A DNA stretch of 38,237 bases from NCBI GenBank assembly GCA_049322515.1, contig JBMOQW010000032.1, positions 1-38,237 of the forward strand, in the 5' to 3' direction. This stretch comes from Parasulfuritortus sp049322515. GTDB lineage: Bacteria; Pseudomonadota; Gammaproteobacteria; Burkholderiales; Thiobacillaceae. The position numbers and the translations under genes were made by a program. Each line of letters starts with the position of its first letter. Within the stretch, counting starts at the first letter, position 1. A model generated the notes under the pieces. The model was not told the DNA's origin, ran no database searches, and saw nothing but the letters and a program-made list of their open reading frames with translations. Positions 26,208-35,455 of this stretch are shown here, in pieces.

Positions 26208-26683
26208 ACCTGCGCATTGGCCACGGTTTCGACGTGCACGCCTTCGCCGAGGGCCGCAAGCTGATCATCGGTGGGGTCGACATCCCGCATGACCGGGGAC
26301 TGCTCGGCCACTCCGACGCCGACGTGCTGTTGCATGCCCTCTGCGACGCCTTGCTAGGTGCCGCCGCCCTGGGCGACATCGGCCGGCACTTCCCGGACAG
26401 CGATCCGCGTTACCAGGGGATCGACAGTCGCATGCTGCTGCGCCATGTCGCCGGTCTGCTGCACGAGCGCGGCTGGCGCACCGGCAACGTCGACGCCACG
26501 ATCATCGCCCAGGCGCCCAAAATGGCCCCGCACATCGCGGCGATGCGCACCCATGTCGCGGCCGACCTCGGCATAGAAGTGGACTGCGTCAATGTCAAGG
26601 CGACCACCACGGAACGGCTCGGCTTCACCGGGCGCGGCGAGGGCATCGCGGCTGAAGCGGTATGCCTGATCGTGCCCGCCTGA
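26204..26683 (+). CDS. ispF: 2-C-methyl-D-erythritol 2,4-cyclodiphosphate synthase
   Basis: IspF makes the cyclic diphosphate intermediate of the non-mevalonate (MEP) isoprenoid pathway. The 159-residue protein has the zinc-site residues D10 and H12 in G-H-G-F-D-V-H and H44 in D-V-L-L-H-A-L-C-D, plus L-G-H-S-D-A-D and the C-terminal T-T-E-R-L-G-F-T-G-R-G-E-G-I. The length is standard. The ATG at 26204 overlaps the GNAT stop. ispD, the usual neighbour, is not in the window. Confidence 0.96.
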   Translation: MNLRIGHGFDVHAFAEGRKLIIGGVDIPHDRGLLGHSDADVLLHALCDALLGAAALGDIGRHFPDSDPRYQGIDSRMLLRHVAGLLHERGWRTGNVDATIIAQAPKMAPHIAAMRTHVAADLGIEVDCVNVKATTTERLGFTGRGEGIAAEAVCLIVPA

Positions 26684-27222
26684 GTCCGGCCCGCCTGTTC
26701 CTGGCGGTCTGGCCCGACCCCGAGACGCGGTCATGGTTGGCAGAGGCAGGTCGATGGGTTGAAGCGCACTGGGGCGGTCGCCCGAGCCGTCCGGAGACGC
26801 TGCATCTCACTTTGGTGTTCATCGGCCCCCTGGAGCGGACACGGCTCGATGCATTGAGGCAAGCGTTGTCGAACCTGCGAGCACCACCATTTGAGTTGAC
26901 CCTCGACCGGCTTGCCTGCTGGCGCCACAACCGCATCGCCTATCTGGCACCGAGCGAACCGCCCGAAGCCCTGATCGAGCTGGTCACGGCATTGGAAAGA
27001 CGGCTCGACGGCCTGTCGATGGACTATGACCACCGCCCCTACGCCCCGCATGTTACCCTGGCACGCAAGGTGCCATGTCCGCCATCCAGCACGGCTCTGG
27101 ATCTTGGATCGAATCTCCCCACCTGGTCGGTACGAAGCTTCGACCTGGTCGAGTCGGTGCCGACCCCGACCGGGGTTCGTTACGCGGGTGTGGCACGCCA
27201 GGGCCTGGCCGGCCCGGCGTGA
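26662..27222 (+). CDS. thpR: RNA 2',3'-cyclic phosphodiesterase
   Basis: A 186-residue member of the 2H phosphoesterase family (ThpR/LigT), which hydrolyses 2',3'-cyclic phosphates on RNA or acts on 2'-5' linkages. Both catalytic H-x-T/S motifs are visible: H48-L-T50 and H130-V-T132. It starts inside ispF with a 22-base overlap. No other in-frame ATG, GTG or TTG precedes the conserved R-L-F-L-A-V-W strand, so this start is probably right and implies coupling to ispF. Confidence 0.9.
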   Translation: MPDRARLSPARLFLAVWPDPETRSWLAEAGRWVEAHWGGRPSRPETLHLTLVFIGPLERTRLDALRQALSNLRAPPFELTLDRLACWRHNRIAYLAPSEPPEALIELVTALERRLDGLSMDYDHRPYAPHVTLARKVPCPPSSTALDLGSNLPTWSVRSFDLVESVPTPTGVRYAGVARQGLAGPA

Positions 27223-27232
27223 GGCGAATGCT

Positions 27233-27661
27233 TCATACGAACACGTGTTCGGACAAGTGTCCGGTCAATTCCTTGACGTTCAGGTGCGTGTAGTCCTTGT
27301 TGATACTGCTGCTGACCAAGTGCTTCACCTGGGTGGTGATGCGGTGGTTGAGCAAGCCCATGAAATGGGCCGAAGTGATCAGAACCAGTTTCTCATAGGC
27401 CTGGCTGACCCGGCCGTGTTCCAATTCGTGGGCAATCTCCTGGGCGAAGCGTTCCGCCTCGTGTTCCTTGGGACTGGTCGCCTGGGCATAGCTGCCAGAA
27501 CCGGCAAAATTGCCGATCCGGTCGCTGACCAGCTCGGCTGCTTTCTCGCGGCTTTCCGGGTGATCCAGGGACTTGACCAGTTCCAGTCCCTTGTTGGGAC
27601 CTTTGTTGGCGAACAGCTTGGCGTGGCTCGCGTTGGCCACCACGATCCAGGTTACCGGCAT
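27233..27661 (-). CDS. Host attachment family protein
   Basis: A 142-residue cytoplasmic protein of the family named after a plant-attachment gene of Agrobacterium. The pattern W-I-V-V-A-N-A-S-H-A-K-L-F near the N terminus and the later F-A-Q-E-I-A-H-E-L-E and I-T-S-A-H-F-M-G-L-L are typical. The fold resembles archaeal release-factor domains and the real function is unknown; the name should not be taken literally. The ATG at 27661 has a strong AAGGAGA 7 bases upstream, which rules out the longer frame from 27718. It lies downstream of mnmH on the same strand. Confidence 0.85.
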   Translation of the reverse strand: MPVTWIVVANASHAKLFANKGPNKGLELVKSLDHPESREKAAELVSDRIGNFAGSGSYAQATSPKEHEAERFAQEIAHELEHGRVSQAYEKLVLITSAHFMGLLNHRITTQVKHLVSSSINKDYTHLNVKELTGHLSEHVFV

Positions 27662-27725
27662 TCCGTGCTCTCCTTGGCAAGTGAGTGACATCGACCGACG
27701 GATCGCGACGACTGTCACATGGCCG

Positions 27726-28799
27726 TCACGGTTTCAAGGTAGCAGCAGGGCAGGGCGCGTCAAGGGCTGCGCGCGCGAGAGACTCGACCTGGGCTGGATC
27801 GGTCAGCGTCAGAACCGGGCTGGAAGGGGCGAGGACGAAATGACTGTCCAGCGAGCGCCGATAGGCCGGATCGTAATGGCGGACCAGCAACTCGGCGACC
27901 AGGGTGTCCCAGTCGCCGGCCTCGGCAAGCGCATGCCAGCGCGCGATGGTGTCGCGGCCACGAAGGGCCGTGAGGCGGTCGAGCTGGCTGCGCAAGGCGG
28001 CCGGGTCTGCCAGGAAATGCGCGTACTCCTCTTTCAGCAAGGCCACCCGCACCGGGATGTCCGCCTCCAGGTTGAGGCAGGGCGAGGCGCGCATCCGGCG
28101 CAGCAGGGTTTCTGGCGTGTGCAGGTTGCCGATGCGCTTGCTTTCCGACTCGACATAGACCGGACGTGCCGGGTCGAAGCGGCGCAGGGCCGCCCAGACC
28201 AGGCTTTCGAAATACTTCTGGGAAGGTTGCGGACGGTCGGGATAGGCGCCCAGCACCGAACCCATGTGTGCGGCCAGCGCCTCCAAGTCGAGGACCTGGG
28301 CGCCAATGTCACGCAGGGCCCGCAGGAAGCGGCTCTTGCCGACCCCGGTGGGCCCACACAGGACGATGAAGGACAGGCGCTCCGGCCATTGGTCGAGATC
28401 GGACAGCACTGTCGCGCGATAGGTCTTGTAGCCGCCCTCGAGTTGCGCCGCCTGCCAGCCGATGGAACGCAGCACGTGGGTCAGAGAACCACTCCGGCTG
28501 CCACCCCGCCAGCAATAGACGAGGGGCCGGTATTTCTTGGGCTTGTCGGCAAAATGCCGTTCCAGGTGGCCGGCAATGTTGCGTGACACCAGCGCGGCGC
28601 CCAGACGCTTGGCGTCGAAAGGCGAAACCTGCTTGTAGAGGGTGCCGACCCGCGCCCGCTCATCGTTGTCGAGCACGGGCAGGTTGATGGCGCCGGGCAC
28701 GCGGTCCTCGGCAAATTCGGCCGGTGAACGGGCATCGATGACTTCGTCGAATTCCGCCAGTTCGGCCAAAGTGGCGAGCTCTGGACGGCCATGCGCCAT
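27726..28799 (-). CDS. mnmH: tRNA 2-selenouridine synthase
   Basis: MnmH (SelU/YbbB) exchanges sulfur for selenium, through a geranylated intermediate, in the wobble nucleoside of some tRNAs using selenophosphate. The 357-residue protein has an N-terminal rhodanese domain (about 8-130) with active-site C96 in V-Y-C-W-R-G-G-S-R-S-G, followed by a P-loop domain with G-P-T-G-V-G-K-S (149-156). The ATG at 28799 is preferred over one at 28844, which lies inside smpB. It starts 2 bases after the smpB stop. No selD is in the window, so the source of selenophosphate must be elsewhere. Confidence 0.92.
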   Translation of the reverse strand: MAHGRPELATLAELAEFDEVIDARSPAEFAEDRVPGAINLPVLDNDERARVGTLYKQVSPFDAKRLGAALVSRNIAGHLERHFADKPKKYRPLVYCWRGGSRSGSLTHVLRSIGWQAAQLEGGYKTYRATVLSDLDQWPERLSFIVLCGPTGVGKSRFLRALRDIGAQVLDLEALAAHMGSVLGAYPDRPQPSQKYFESLVWAALRRFDPARPVYVESESKRIGNLHTPETLLRRMRASPCLNLEADIPVRVALLKEEYAHFLADPAALRSQLDRLTALRGRDTIARWHALAEAGDWDTLVAELLVRHYDPAYRRSLDSHFVLAPSSPVLTLTDPAQVESLARAALDAPCPAATLKP

Positions 28800-28801
28800 G
28801 C

Positions 28802-29248
28802 TCAAGCTTCCCTCCGCAGCAAGCGCTGCTTCTCGCGTTGCCAATCACGTTCCTTTTCCGTGGCGCGCTTGTCGAACTGCTTCTTGCCCTTGCCCAGGCC
28901 GACCTCCAGTTTGACCCGACCCTTGCTGAAGTGAAGATCGAGTGGCACCAAGGTGTAGCCGGCACGCTCGACCTTGCCGATCAGTTTCCTGACCTCTTCG
29001 GCATGGAGCAGCAACTTGCGGGTACGGACCGGATCCGGCTTGATGTGGGTGGACGCGGTGGCCAGAGGGCTGATGTGGCAGCCGATCAGCCAGACCGCGC
29101 CATTGCGCACCACCACGTAGGCTTCCTTGAGTTGCACCCGGCCGGCCCGGATGGCTTTCACTTCCCAGCCTTCCAGCACCAGCCCGGCCTCGTACTTTTC
29201 CTCGATGAAGTAATCGTGGAAGGCTTTGCGGTTGTCGATGATGCTCAT
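28802..29248 (-). CDS. smpB: SsrA-binding protein SmpB
   Basis: SmpB binds tmRNA and is essential for rescuing stalled ribosomes by trans-translation. The 148-residue beta-barrel protein shows the family sequence N-R-K-A-F-H-D-Y-F-I, then G-L-V-L-E-G-W-E-V-K-A-I-R-A-G, I-S-P, and the basic C-terminal tail (K-R-A-T-E-K-E-R-D-W-Q-R-E-K) that enters the mRNA channel. The start is the ATG at 29248. The longer frame upstream is antisense to ratA. It diverges from ratA-rnfH, the conserved arrangement in beta- and gammaproteobacteria, and leads the smpB-mnmH unit. Confidence 0.96.
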   Translation of the reverse strand: MSIIDNRKAFHDYFIEEKYEAGLVLEGWEVKAIRAGRVQLKEAYVVVRNGAVWLIGCHISPLATASTHIKPDPVRTRKLLLHAEEVRKLIGKVERAGYTLVPLDLHFSKGRVKLEVGLGKGKKQFDKRATEKERDWQREKQRLLRREA

Positions 29249-29317
29249 GGCGGGAGTGGGGTTCCGGGGTGGTTTCGTGTATTTTAACAGGCCCGTCATC
29301 AATCCCCCGTCTGCCCC

Positions 29318-29755
29318 ATGTCGCAAGTGGTCAAGTCCGTCCTGGTTCCGTATACCCCGGCGGAAATGTACGAGCTGGTCGACGGCGTGGAGCTGTATCC
29401 CCAGTTTTTGCCCTGGTGCGCGGGTTCGGAAGTGCACTTTCGCGACGCGGTCACCACCGAGGCGACCATCCACATCGGTTACATGCAGGTGCGCCAGGCA
29501 TTTTCCACGGTGAACGCCAAGCGCTACCCAGATGACATGGAACTGCGTCTGAAGCGTGGCCCATTCCGGCACCTCGAAGGCTATTGGCGCTTCAAGCCGC
29601 TCGGCGAGTCCGCCTGCAAGATCGAATTCATGCTGCACTATGACTTTTCCAGCCCATTGCTTGAGAAGGTACTCGGGCCGGTGTTCGGCCATATCGCCAA
29701 CAGCCTGGTCGACGCGTTCGTCGAGCGCGCCGAGAAAATCTACGGAGCAAGATGA
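29318..29755 (+). CDS. ratA: RatA/Coq10-family START-domain protein
   Basis: A 145-residue START-fold protein of the RatA (PasT, YfjG) group, related to the mitochondrial coenzyme Q-binding protein Coq10. Features are V-P-Y-T-P-A-E-M-Y-E-L-V-D near the N terminus, Y-P-Q-F-L-P-W-C, F-R-H-L-E-G-Y-W-R-F and an amphipathic C-terminal helix. Family members are described either as a 50S-subunit-binding toxin or as a ubiquinone-binding chaperone; the sequence does not decide. It overlaps rnfH by 4 bases and diverges from smpB. Confidence 0.92.
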   Translation: MSQVVKSVLVPYTPAEMYELVDGVELYPQFLPWCAGSEVHFRDAVTTEATIHIGYMQVRQAFSTVNAKRYPDDMELRLKRGPFRHLEGYWRFKPLGESACKIEFMLHYDFSSPLLEKVLGPVFGHIANSLVDAFVERAEKIYGAR

Positions 29756-30066
29756 TCCATATCGAAGTCGTCTACGCGCTCATGGCGCACCAGAAGGTGG
29801 TCCCCCTGGCGTTGCCGGAAGGCAGTACCGTCCGTGAGGCGGTCGAGCGATCCGGGCTGCTGGCGGAATTCCCGGAGATCGACCTGGCCAAGAACAAGCT
29901 GGGCATCTGGAACAAGCTGGCCAAGCCGGAGGCCACCTTGCGCGACCGGGATCGGGTGGAAATCTACCGGCCTCTGATCGCCGACCCCAAGGAAGTCCGC
30001 AAGCAGCGTGCCGCCGAGGGCAAAGCCATGAAGAAAGGCGGCGGCGACGCCCCCGAGGCCGGCTGA
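29752..30066 (+). CDS. rnfH: RnfH-family ubiquitin-like protein
   Basis: A 104-residue beta-grasp protein of the RnfH/RatB (PasI) family. The core I-E-V-V-Y-A-L to R-D-R-V-E-I-Y-R-P-L is clearly conserved, including E-I-Y-R-P-L-x-A-D-P-K-E-x-R. A lysine- and glycine-rich tail follows. The family is linked genetically to the Rnf complex and to RatA, but the biochemical role is not established. The 4-base overlap with ratA indicates coupling. It converges on the lipoprotein gene, with 7 bases between the stops. Confidence 0.9.
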   Translation: MIHIEVVYALMAHQKVVPLALPEGSTVREAVERSGLLAEFPEIDLAKNKLGIWNKLAKPEATLRDRDRVEIYRPLIADPKEVRKQRAAEGKAMKKGGGDAPEAG

Positions 30067-30073
30067 TCGCAGG

Positions 30074-30394
30074 TCAGGGCATGCGCACAGGCGGGGTCGT
30101 CGCCTGCTGGGCACCGAGCCGACACAGTTCGCTGGTCCGGCGCGCTTCCTCGATGACCGTGACATTGTCGGCCGATTCGGCCGCGGCACGTGCCCGGGAC
30201 AGGGCTTCCTCCGCCGCCACCCAGAGGGTGTGGCTGCTGCGCGCCGTCTCGACCTCGGCTTCGGCAACCGCCAGGGCGAAGATCGCGTCCCGGCTGAGCG
30301 CGGGTCGACCAGGACCGCTGGGCAGGACCGAGCCGGCGCAGGCGGTAAGGCTCATGGCAAACACCATCAGCAGGGCGTGGGTTCTGACGTTCAT
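30074..30394 (-). CDS. Small DUF4398-like lipoprotein
   Basis: A 106-residue protein starting with a lipoprotein signal peptide: M-N-V-R, a hydrophobic stretch and the lipobox L-T-A-C (cysteine at ~19), so it is probably anchored in a membrane facing the periplasm. The mature part is alanine- and glutamate-rich with helical heptads (A-L-A-V-A-E-A-E-V-E-T-A, A-E-E-A-L-S-R-A-R-A), the pattern of the DUF4398 family. Function is unknown. The long open frame upstream is antisense to guaB, so the ATG at 30394 is taken. It takes the place that bamE/smpA often occupies in this neighbourhood. Confidence 0.78.
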   Translation of the reverse strand: MNVRTHALLMVFAMSLTACAGSVLPSGPGRPALSRDAIFALAVAEAEVETARSSHTLWVAAEEALSRARAAAESADNVTVIEEARRTSELCRLGAQQATTPPVRMP

Positions 30395-30446
30395 GATTCG
30401 TGAAAGGGGGCGATGTGCGCGAGTCGCCGGGAACCCGCTTAACCCG

Positions 30447-30452
30447 TATAAT
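30447..30452 (+). promoter_or_regulatory. Probable -10 box of guaB
   Basis: A perfect TATAAT lies 26 bases before the guaB ATG, at the right distance for a short leader. No clear TTGACA is seen at 16-18 bases upstream, so only the -10 is offered. Confidence 0.5.
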
Positions 30453-30478
30453 GCCGTTTTGCGTACCAGGTTACCAAC

Positions 30479-31939
30479 ATGCGCATCCTGCAAAAGGCCC
30501 TCACCTTCGACGACGTCCTGCTCGTCCCCGCCCAATCCGACATCCTGCCCCGCGATGTCAGCCTGAAGACCAAGCTCACCAAGAAGATTTCCCTGAACAT
30601 CCCGGTGCTGTCGGCCGCGATGGACACGGTCACGGAAGCGCCCATGGCCATCACCCTGGCCCAGGAAGGCGGGCTCGGCATCATCCACAAGAATCTGACC
30701 GCCGAGCAACAGGCCGCCGAGGTGGCCAAGGTGAAGCGGCACGAATCCGGCGTGGTCAAGGATCCGATCACGGTGAGCCCGAACATGAGCGTGCGCGACG
30801 TCATCGACATCACCCGCCGCTACCGCATCTCCGGGCTGCCGGTGGTGGACAAGAACGGCAAGGTGGTCGGCATCATCACCAACCGCGACCTGCGTTTCGA
30901 GACCAACCTCGACCAGGCCGCGCGTTCGATCATGACCCCGCGCAAGAAACTGGTCACCGTGCATGAGGGCGTCTCCAAGGAAGAGATCGTCGCGCTCCTG
31001 CACAAGCACCGCCTGGAGCGCCTGGTGGTGATCAACGACAAGGATGAGTTGAAGGGCCTGATCACGGTCAAGGACATCAGCAAGTCGAGCGAACATCCCC
31101 TGGCCTGCAAGGATGACCATGGTCGTCTGTTGGTCGGTGCCGCGGTCGGCGTCGGTCCGGACAATGACGAGCGCATCGCCGCCCTGGCCGAGGCGGGTGT
31201 CGACGTCATCGTGGTGGACACCGCCCACGGCCATTCGCGCGGGGTCCTCGACCGGGTCAAGTGGACCAAGAAGCACTATCCGCACATCCAGGTCATCGGC
31301 GGCAACATCGCCACGCCGGAAGCCGCGCTGGCCTTGGTCGACCATGGCGCCGACTGCGTCAAGGTCGGCATCGGCCCCGGTTCCATCTGCACCACCCGCA
31401 TCGTCGCCGGGGTCGGCGTGCCGCAGATCAGCGCTGTGGCCAACGTCGCCGAAGTGCTGGCCAAGAAAGGCATCCCCTGCATCGCCGATGGTGGCATCCG
31501 CTACTCCGGCGACATCGCCAAGGCCATCGCGGCCGGCGGCAACTGCATCATGCTCGGTGGCCTCCTGGCCGGCACCGAGGAAGCCCCGGGCGAGATCGAA
31601 CTGTTCCAGGGCCGCTCCTATAAGTCGTATCGCGGCATGGGCTCGCTGGGCGCCATGCAGAAGGGCTCCAAGGACCGCTACTTCCAGGACAACGAAGCCA
31701 ACGCCGACAAGCTGGTTCCGGAAGGCATCGAAGGCCGGGTGCCCTACAAGGGCTCGGTGCTGGGCGTGCTGCACCAGCTGATGGGCGGCCTGCGTTCGTC
31801 GATGGGCTACCTGGGCGCCAAGGACATCCCGACTTTCCAGAAGACCGCGCAGTTCGTCGAGATTTCCAACGCCGGCATCAAGGAATCCCACGTCCACGAC
31901 GTGCAGATCACCAAGGAAGCGCCGAACTACCACGTTTGA
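30479..31939 (+). CDS. guaB: Inosine-5'-monophosphate dehydrogenase
   Basis: GuaB oxidises IMP to XMP with NAD+, the first committed step to GMP. The 486-residue TIM-barrel enzyme contains two CBS domains in the middle (about 93-205) that bind purine nucleotides for control. The catalytic loop is G-P-G-S-I-C-T-T-R with nucleophile C304, the NAD-site motif is V-V-D-T-A-H-G-H-S, and the flap region is Y-R-G-M-G-S-L-G-A-M. The length is standard. It is followed by an intrinsic terminator and then guaA. Confidence 0.97.
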   Translation: MRILQKALTFDDVLLVPAQSDILPRDVSLKTKLTKKISLNIPVLSAAMDTVTEAPMAITLAQEGGLGIIHKNLTAEQQAAEVAKVKRHESGVVKDPITVSPNMSVRDVIDITRRYRISGLPVVDKNGKVVGIITNRDLRFETNLDQAARSIMTPRKKLVTVHEGVSKEEIVALLHKHRLERLVVINDKDELKGLITVKDISKSSEHPLACKDDHGRLLVGAAVGVGPDNDERIAALAEAGVDVIVVDTAHGHSRGVLDRVKWTKKHYPHIQVIGGNIATPEAALALVDHGADCVKVGIGPGSICTTRIVAGVGVPQISAVANVAEVLAKKGIPCIADGGIRYSGDIAKAIAAGGNCIMLGGLLAGTEEAPGEIELFQGRSYKSYRGMGSLGAMQKGSKDRYFQDNEANADKLVPEGIEGRVPYKGSVLGVLHQLMGGLRSSMGYLGAKDIPTFQKTAQFVEISNAGIKESHVHDVQITKEAPNYHV

Positions 31940-31955
31940 TTGTTCACCCCGAAAG

Positions 31956-31979
31956 AGGAGGGCGCCGCCCTCCTTTTTT
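31956..31979 (+). terminator. Intrinsic terminator between guaB and guaA
   Basis: An 8-bp perfect stem (AGGAGGGC / GCCCTCCT) with a 3-base loop GCC runs into six T residues (31974-31979). It lies between the guaB stop and the guaA start 15 bases later, so it would reduce guaA expression from the guaB promoter or act as an attenuator. Confidence 0.8.
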
Positions 31980-31994
31980 CATTGAGCCGCCGCC

Positions 31995-33557
<1,563 letters not shown>

Positions 33558-33575
33558 AATCAGGTCTTTCGGGGA

Positions 33576-33654
33576 CTATCGTGACCTATCGAAAAACTGG
33601 CGTAACGTGTTGATTTAGAAAGAAATACGTCACGACAGCTATCGGTGGCTATCG
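33576..33654 (+). repeat. Two phased pairs of CTATCG
   Basis: CTATCG occurs at 33576, 33586, 33639 and 33649. In each pair the copies are exactly 10 bases apart (CTATCG-N4-CTATCG), and the pairs are 63 bases apart, close to six helical turns, so all lie on about the same DNA face. They lie between guaA and the integrase gene, where arm-type or excisionase sites are expected. Confidence 0.6.
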
Positions 33655-33684
33655 CCGACCAGCAAAACGGATTGGCGGTAGAGG

Positions 33685-33827
33685 TGACGGTAGAAACCGG
33701 AGGCCGGATTAAGACCCTCCCGTTTACTATCCAGACCAAACCGGTCTTTGACGGTAAATCACTCCTCAGGAAAGCTTGTTTCATGCGGCTTTCCGAGCAT
33801 CAGCAGGTCTCCTGACCCCTGACGGTA
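33685..33827 (+). repeat. Three direct TGACGGTA repeats upstream of the integrase
   Basis: The octamer TGACGGTA appears at 33685, 33749 and 33820, spaced 64 and 71 bases, all in the same direction in the non-coding gap before the integrase. The last copy is in a small inverted repeat (GACGG-N6-CCGTC) 22 bases before the start codon. They may be integrase arm sites or operators. Confidence 0.55.
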
Positions 33828-33858
33828 AAAGCCGTCATGAACAGGAGGAAAAACCTCG

Positions 33859-35115
33859 ATGCTTACCGACACCGCACTACGCAATCTCAAGCCTAAGTCC
33901 AAGATTTACAAGGCTTCCGACCGCGACGGCATGTACGTAACGGTATCAACCACCGGTACCGTCACCTTCCGCTACGATTACCGTCTCAACGGCCGGCGCG
34001 AGACGCTGACCATTGGACGGTATGGGCCGTCCGGCATTTCGCTCGCGATGGCCCGCGAAAAGCTGCTGGACGCCAAGAAGGCCGTCGCCCAGGGCAAGTC
34101 CCCGGCGCATGAGAAGCAGCGCGAGAAGCGCCGCCTGACCGCCGCCAAGAACTTCGGCGACATGACCGCCCAGTGGATGGCCGGTGCCCGGATGGCCGAC
34201 ACCACGCGAGCGATGCGCAAGAGCATCGTCGATCGGGACATCCTGCCGGCCTTCCAGAACCGCCTGCTCAACGAAATCACCGCCGACGACTTGCGCGCCT
34301 TGTGCGGCAAGGTGAAAGGGCGGGGCGCCCCGGCCACCGCGGTGCACATTCGCGACATCGTGAAGCAGGTCTATGCCTTCGCCATCCTGCATGGGGAGAA
34401 GGTGGACAACCCGGCGGCCGACGTGGGCGCTGCGTCGATTGCGACCTTCGTGCCCAAGGACCGTGCCTTGTCGCCCTTGGAGATCCGTCTGATGTCGCGG
34501 CAGATGGAGTCGGTGGCCACCTATCCGACCATCCGGCTGGCGTTGCGAATGATCCTGCTGACGCTGGTACGCAAGAGCGAGCTGATCGAGGCCACCTGGG
34601 ACGAGGTCGATTTCGAGAACGCGACCTGGACCATCCCGAAGCAGCGGATGAAGGGGCGCAACCCACATGTGGTCTACCTGTCGCGCCAGGCGCTGGACAT
34701 TCTGGTGGCACTGCACACTTGCGCGGCCGGCTCGAAGTTTGTGCTGCCATCGCGCTACGACTCAGACCATTGCATGTCTCACGCGACTCTCAATCGGGTC
34801 ACGCAGATCGTGGCGCAGCGGGCCAAGGCCGCAGGCCTGCCGCTGGAGCCGTTCACCGTCCACGATCTGCGCCGCACAGGTTCGACGTTGCTCAACGAGA
34901 TCGGGTTCAACCGAGACTGGATCGAGAAGTGCCTTGCGCACGAAGAAGGGCGTTCCTCGCGCTCGATCTACAACAAGGCCGAGTACGCCGAGCAGCGGCG
35001 CCACATGCTGCAGGAGTGGGCCAACATGGTCGATGCCTGGATCGACGGGCAGACCTATGTGCCGAAGCTGATGCCGGACAACGTGATCGTGCCGGTGTTG
35101 AGCGCAATGGCCTGA
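33859..35115 (+). CDS. Tyrosine-type site-specific integrase (guaA-associated island)
   Basis: A 418-residue integrase. Residues 1-90 are the arm-binding N-terminal domain common in island integrases (L-T-D-T-A-L-R-N-L-K-P, then G-R-Y-G-P-S-G-I-S-L-A-M-A-R). A core-binding SAM-like domain follows, then the catalytic domain with R238 (T-L-V-R-K-S-E-L), a lysine around 265, H335 and R338 (V-H-D-L-R-R-T), H361 and nucleophile Y371 (S-I-Y-N-K-A-E-Y). All catalytic residues are present, so it should be active. AGGAGG lies 10 bases before the ATG. It reads away from guaA and probably catalyses insertion and excision at its 3' end. Confidence 0.94.
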   Translation: MLTDTALRNLKPKSKIYKASDRDGMYVTVSTTGTVTFRYDYRLNGRRETLTIGRYGPSGISLAMAREKLLDAKKAVAQGKSPAHEKQREKRRLTAAKNFGDMTAQWMAGARMADTTRAMRKSIVDRDILPAFQNRLLNEITADDLRALCGKVKGRGAPATAVHIRDIVKQVYAFAILHGEKVDNPAADVGAASIATFVPKDRALSPLEIRLMSRQMESVATYPTIRLALRMILLTLVRKSELIEATWDEVDFENATWTIPKQRMKGRNPHVVYLSRQALDILVALHTCAAGSKFVLPSRYDSDHCMSHATLNRVTQIVAQRAKAAGLPLEPFTVHDLRRTGSTLLNEIGFNRDWIEKCLAHEEGRSSRSIYNKAEYAEQRRHMLQEWANMVDAWIDGQTYVPKLMPDNVIVPVLSAMA

Positions 35116-35122
35116 AGCAGGA

Positions 35123-35148
35123 CCAAGGTTGTCACTTGACAACCTTGG
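35123..35148. promoter_or_regulatory. Perfect 12-bp inverted repeat, putative operator
   Basis: Arms CCAAGGTTGTCA (35123-35134) and TGACAACCTTGG (35137-35148) are exact reverse complements with a 2-base centre. The right arm includes most of the -35 box of the following promoter, and no T-tract follows, so a repressor-binding site is more likely than a terminator. Confidence 0.75.
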
Positions 35149-35164
35149 TAAGTATTCTCATACT
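35136..35164 (+). promoter_or_regulatory. Sigma-70 promoter of the HicA-like/HTH pair
   Basis: TTGACA (35136-35141) and CATACT (35159-35164) are 17 bases apart, just before the ATG at 35176. Transcription would start inside or next to the ribosome site, giving a very short leader. The -35 box overlaps the inverted repeat, so the promoter can be blocked by whatever binds there. Confidence 0.7.
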
Positions 35165-35175
35165 GGAGACTGTTG

Positions 35176-35451
35176 ATGGCCCGGTCCTCTCATCCGAAGA
35201 AAGAAGTCGAGGAAGCACTCAGGCACGCCGAAGGGCAGGGCTGGCGTGTGGAAGTCGGTGGCAGCCACGCCTGGGGGCGGATTTATTGTCCGTACAACGA
35301 TGCGGAGTGTCGCTGCGGCGAGTTCTGTATCACCAGCGTGTGGAGTACGCCGAAGAACCCTGGCAACCATGCGCGTGCCTTGCGGCGAGTCGTGGACAAC
35401 TGCACGACGCACCGCAAGCAGCAGGAGGCAGCCGACGATGCCGAGGAGTAG
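35176..35451 (+). CDS. HicA-like small protein with cysteine cluster
   Basis: A 91-residue protein. The order of elements recalls HicA mRNA-interferase toxins: an N-terminal helix (K-K-E-V-E-E-A-L-R-H-A), G-W-R-V-E-V-G-G-S-H with a histidine at 31 where HicA has its catalytic one, a beta strand, and a helix N-P-G-N-H-A-R-A-L-R-R-V. Between them lies a cysteine-rich insertion (C38, C45, C47, C51) that might bind a metal and is not part of ordinary HicA. The ATG at 35176 has GGAG 7 bases upstream; a TTG just before it is the only alternative. The HTH gene follows after 4 bases. A toxin role is inferred, not shown. Confidence 0.68.
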   Translation: MARSSHPKKEVEEALRHAEGQGWRVEVGGSHAWGRIYCPYNDAECRCGEFCITSVWSTPKNPGNHARALRRVVDNCTTHRKQQEAADDAEE

Positions 35452-35455
35452 CACG

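Noticed and set aside
30395..31933. Minus-strand extension of the small lipoprotein through guaB
   Set aside because: Only the final 106 codons have a lipobox and coding sense; the rest is antisense to guaB.
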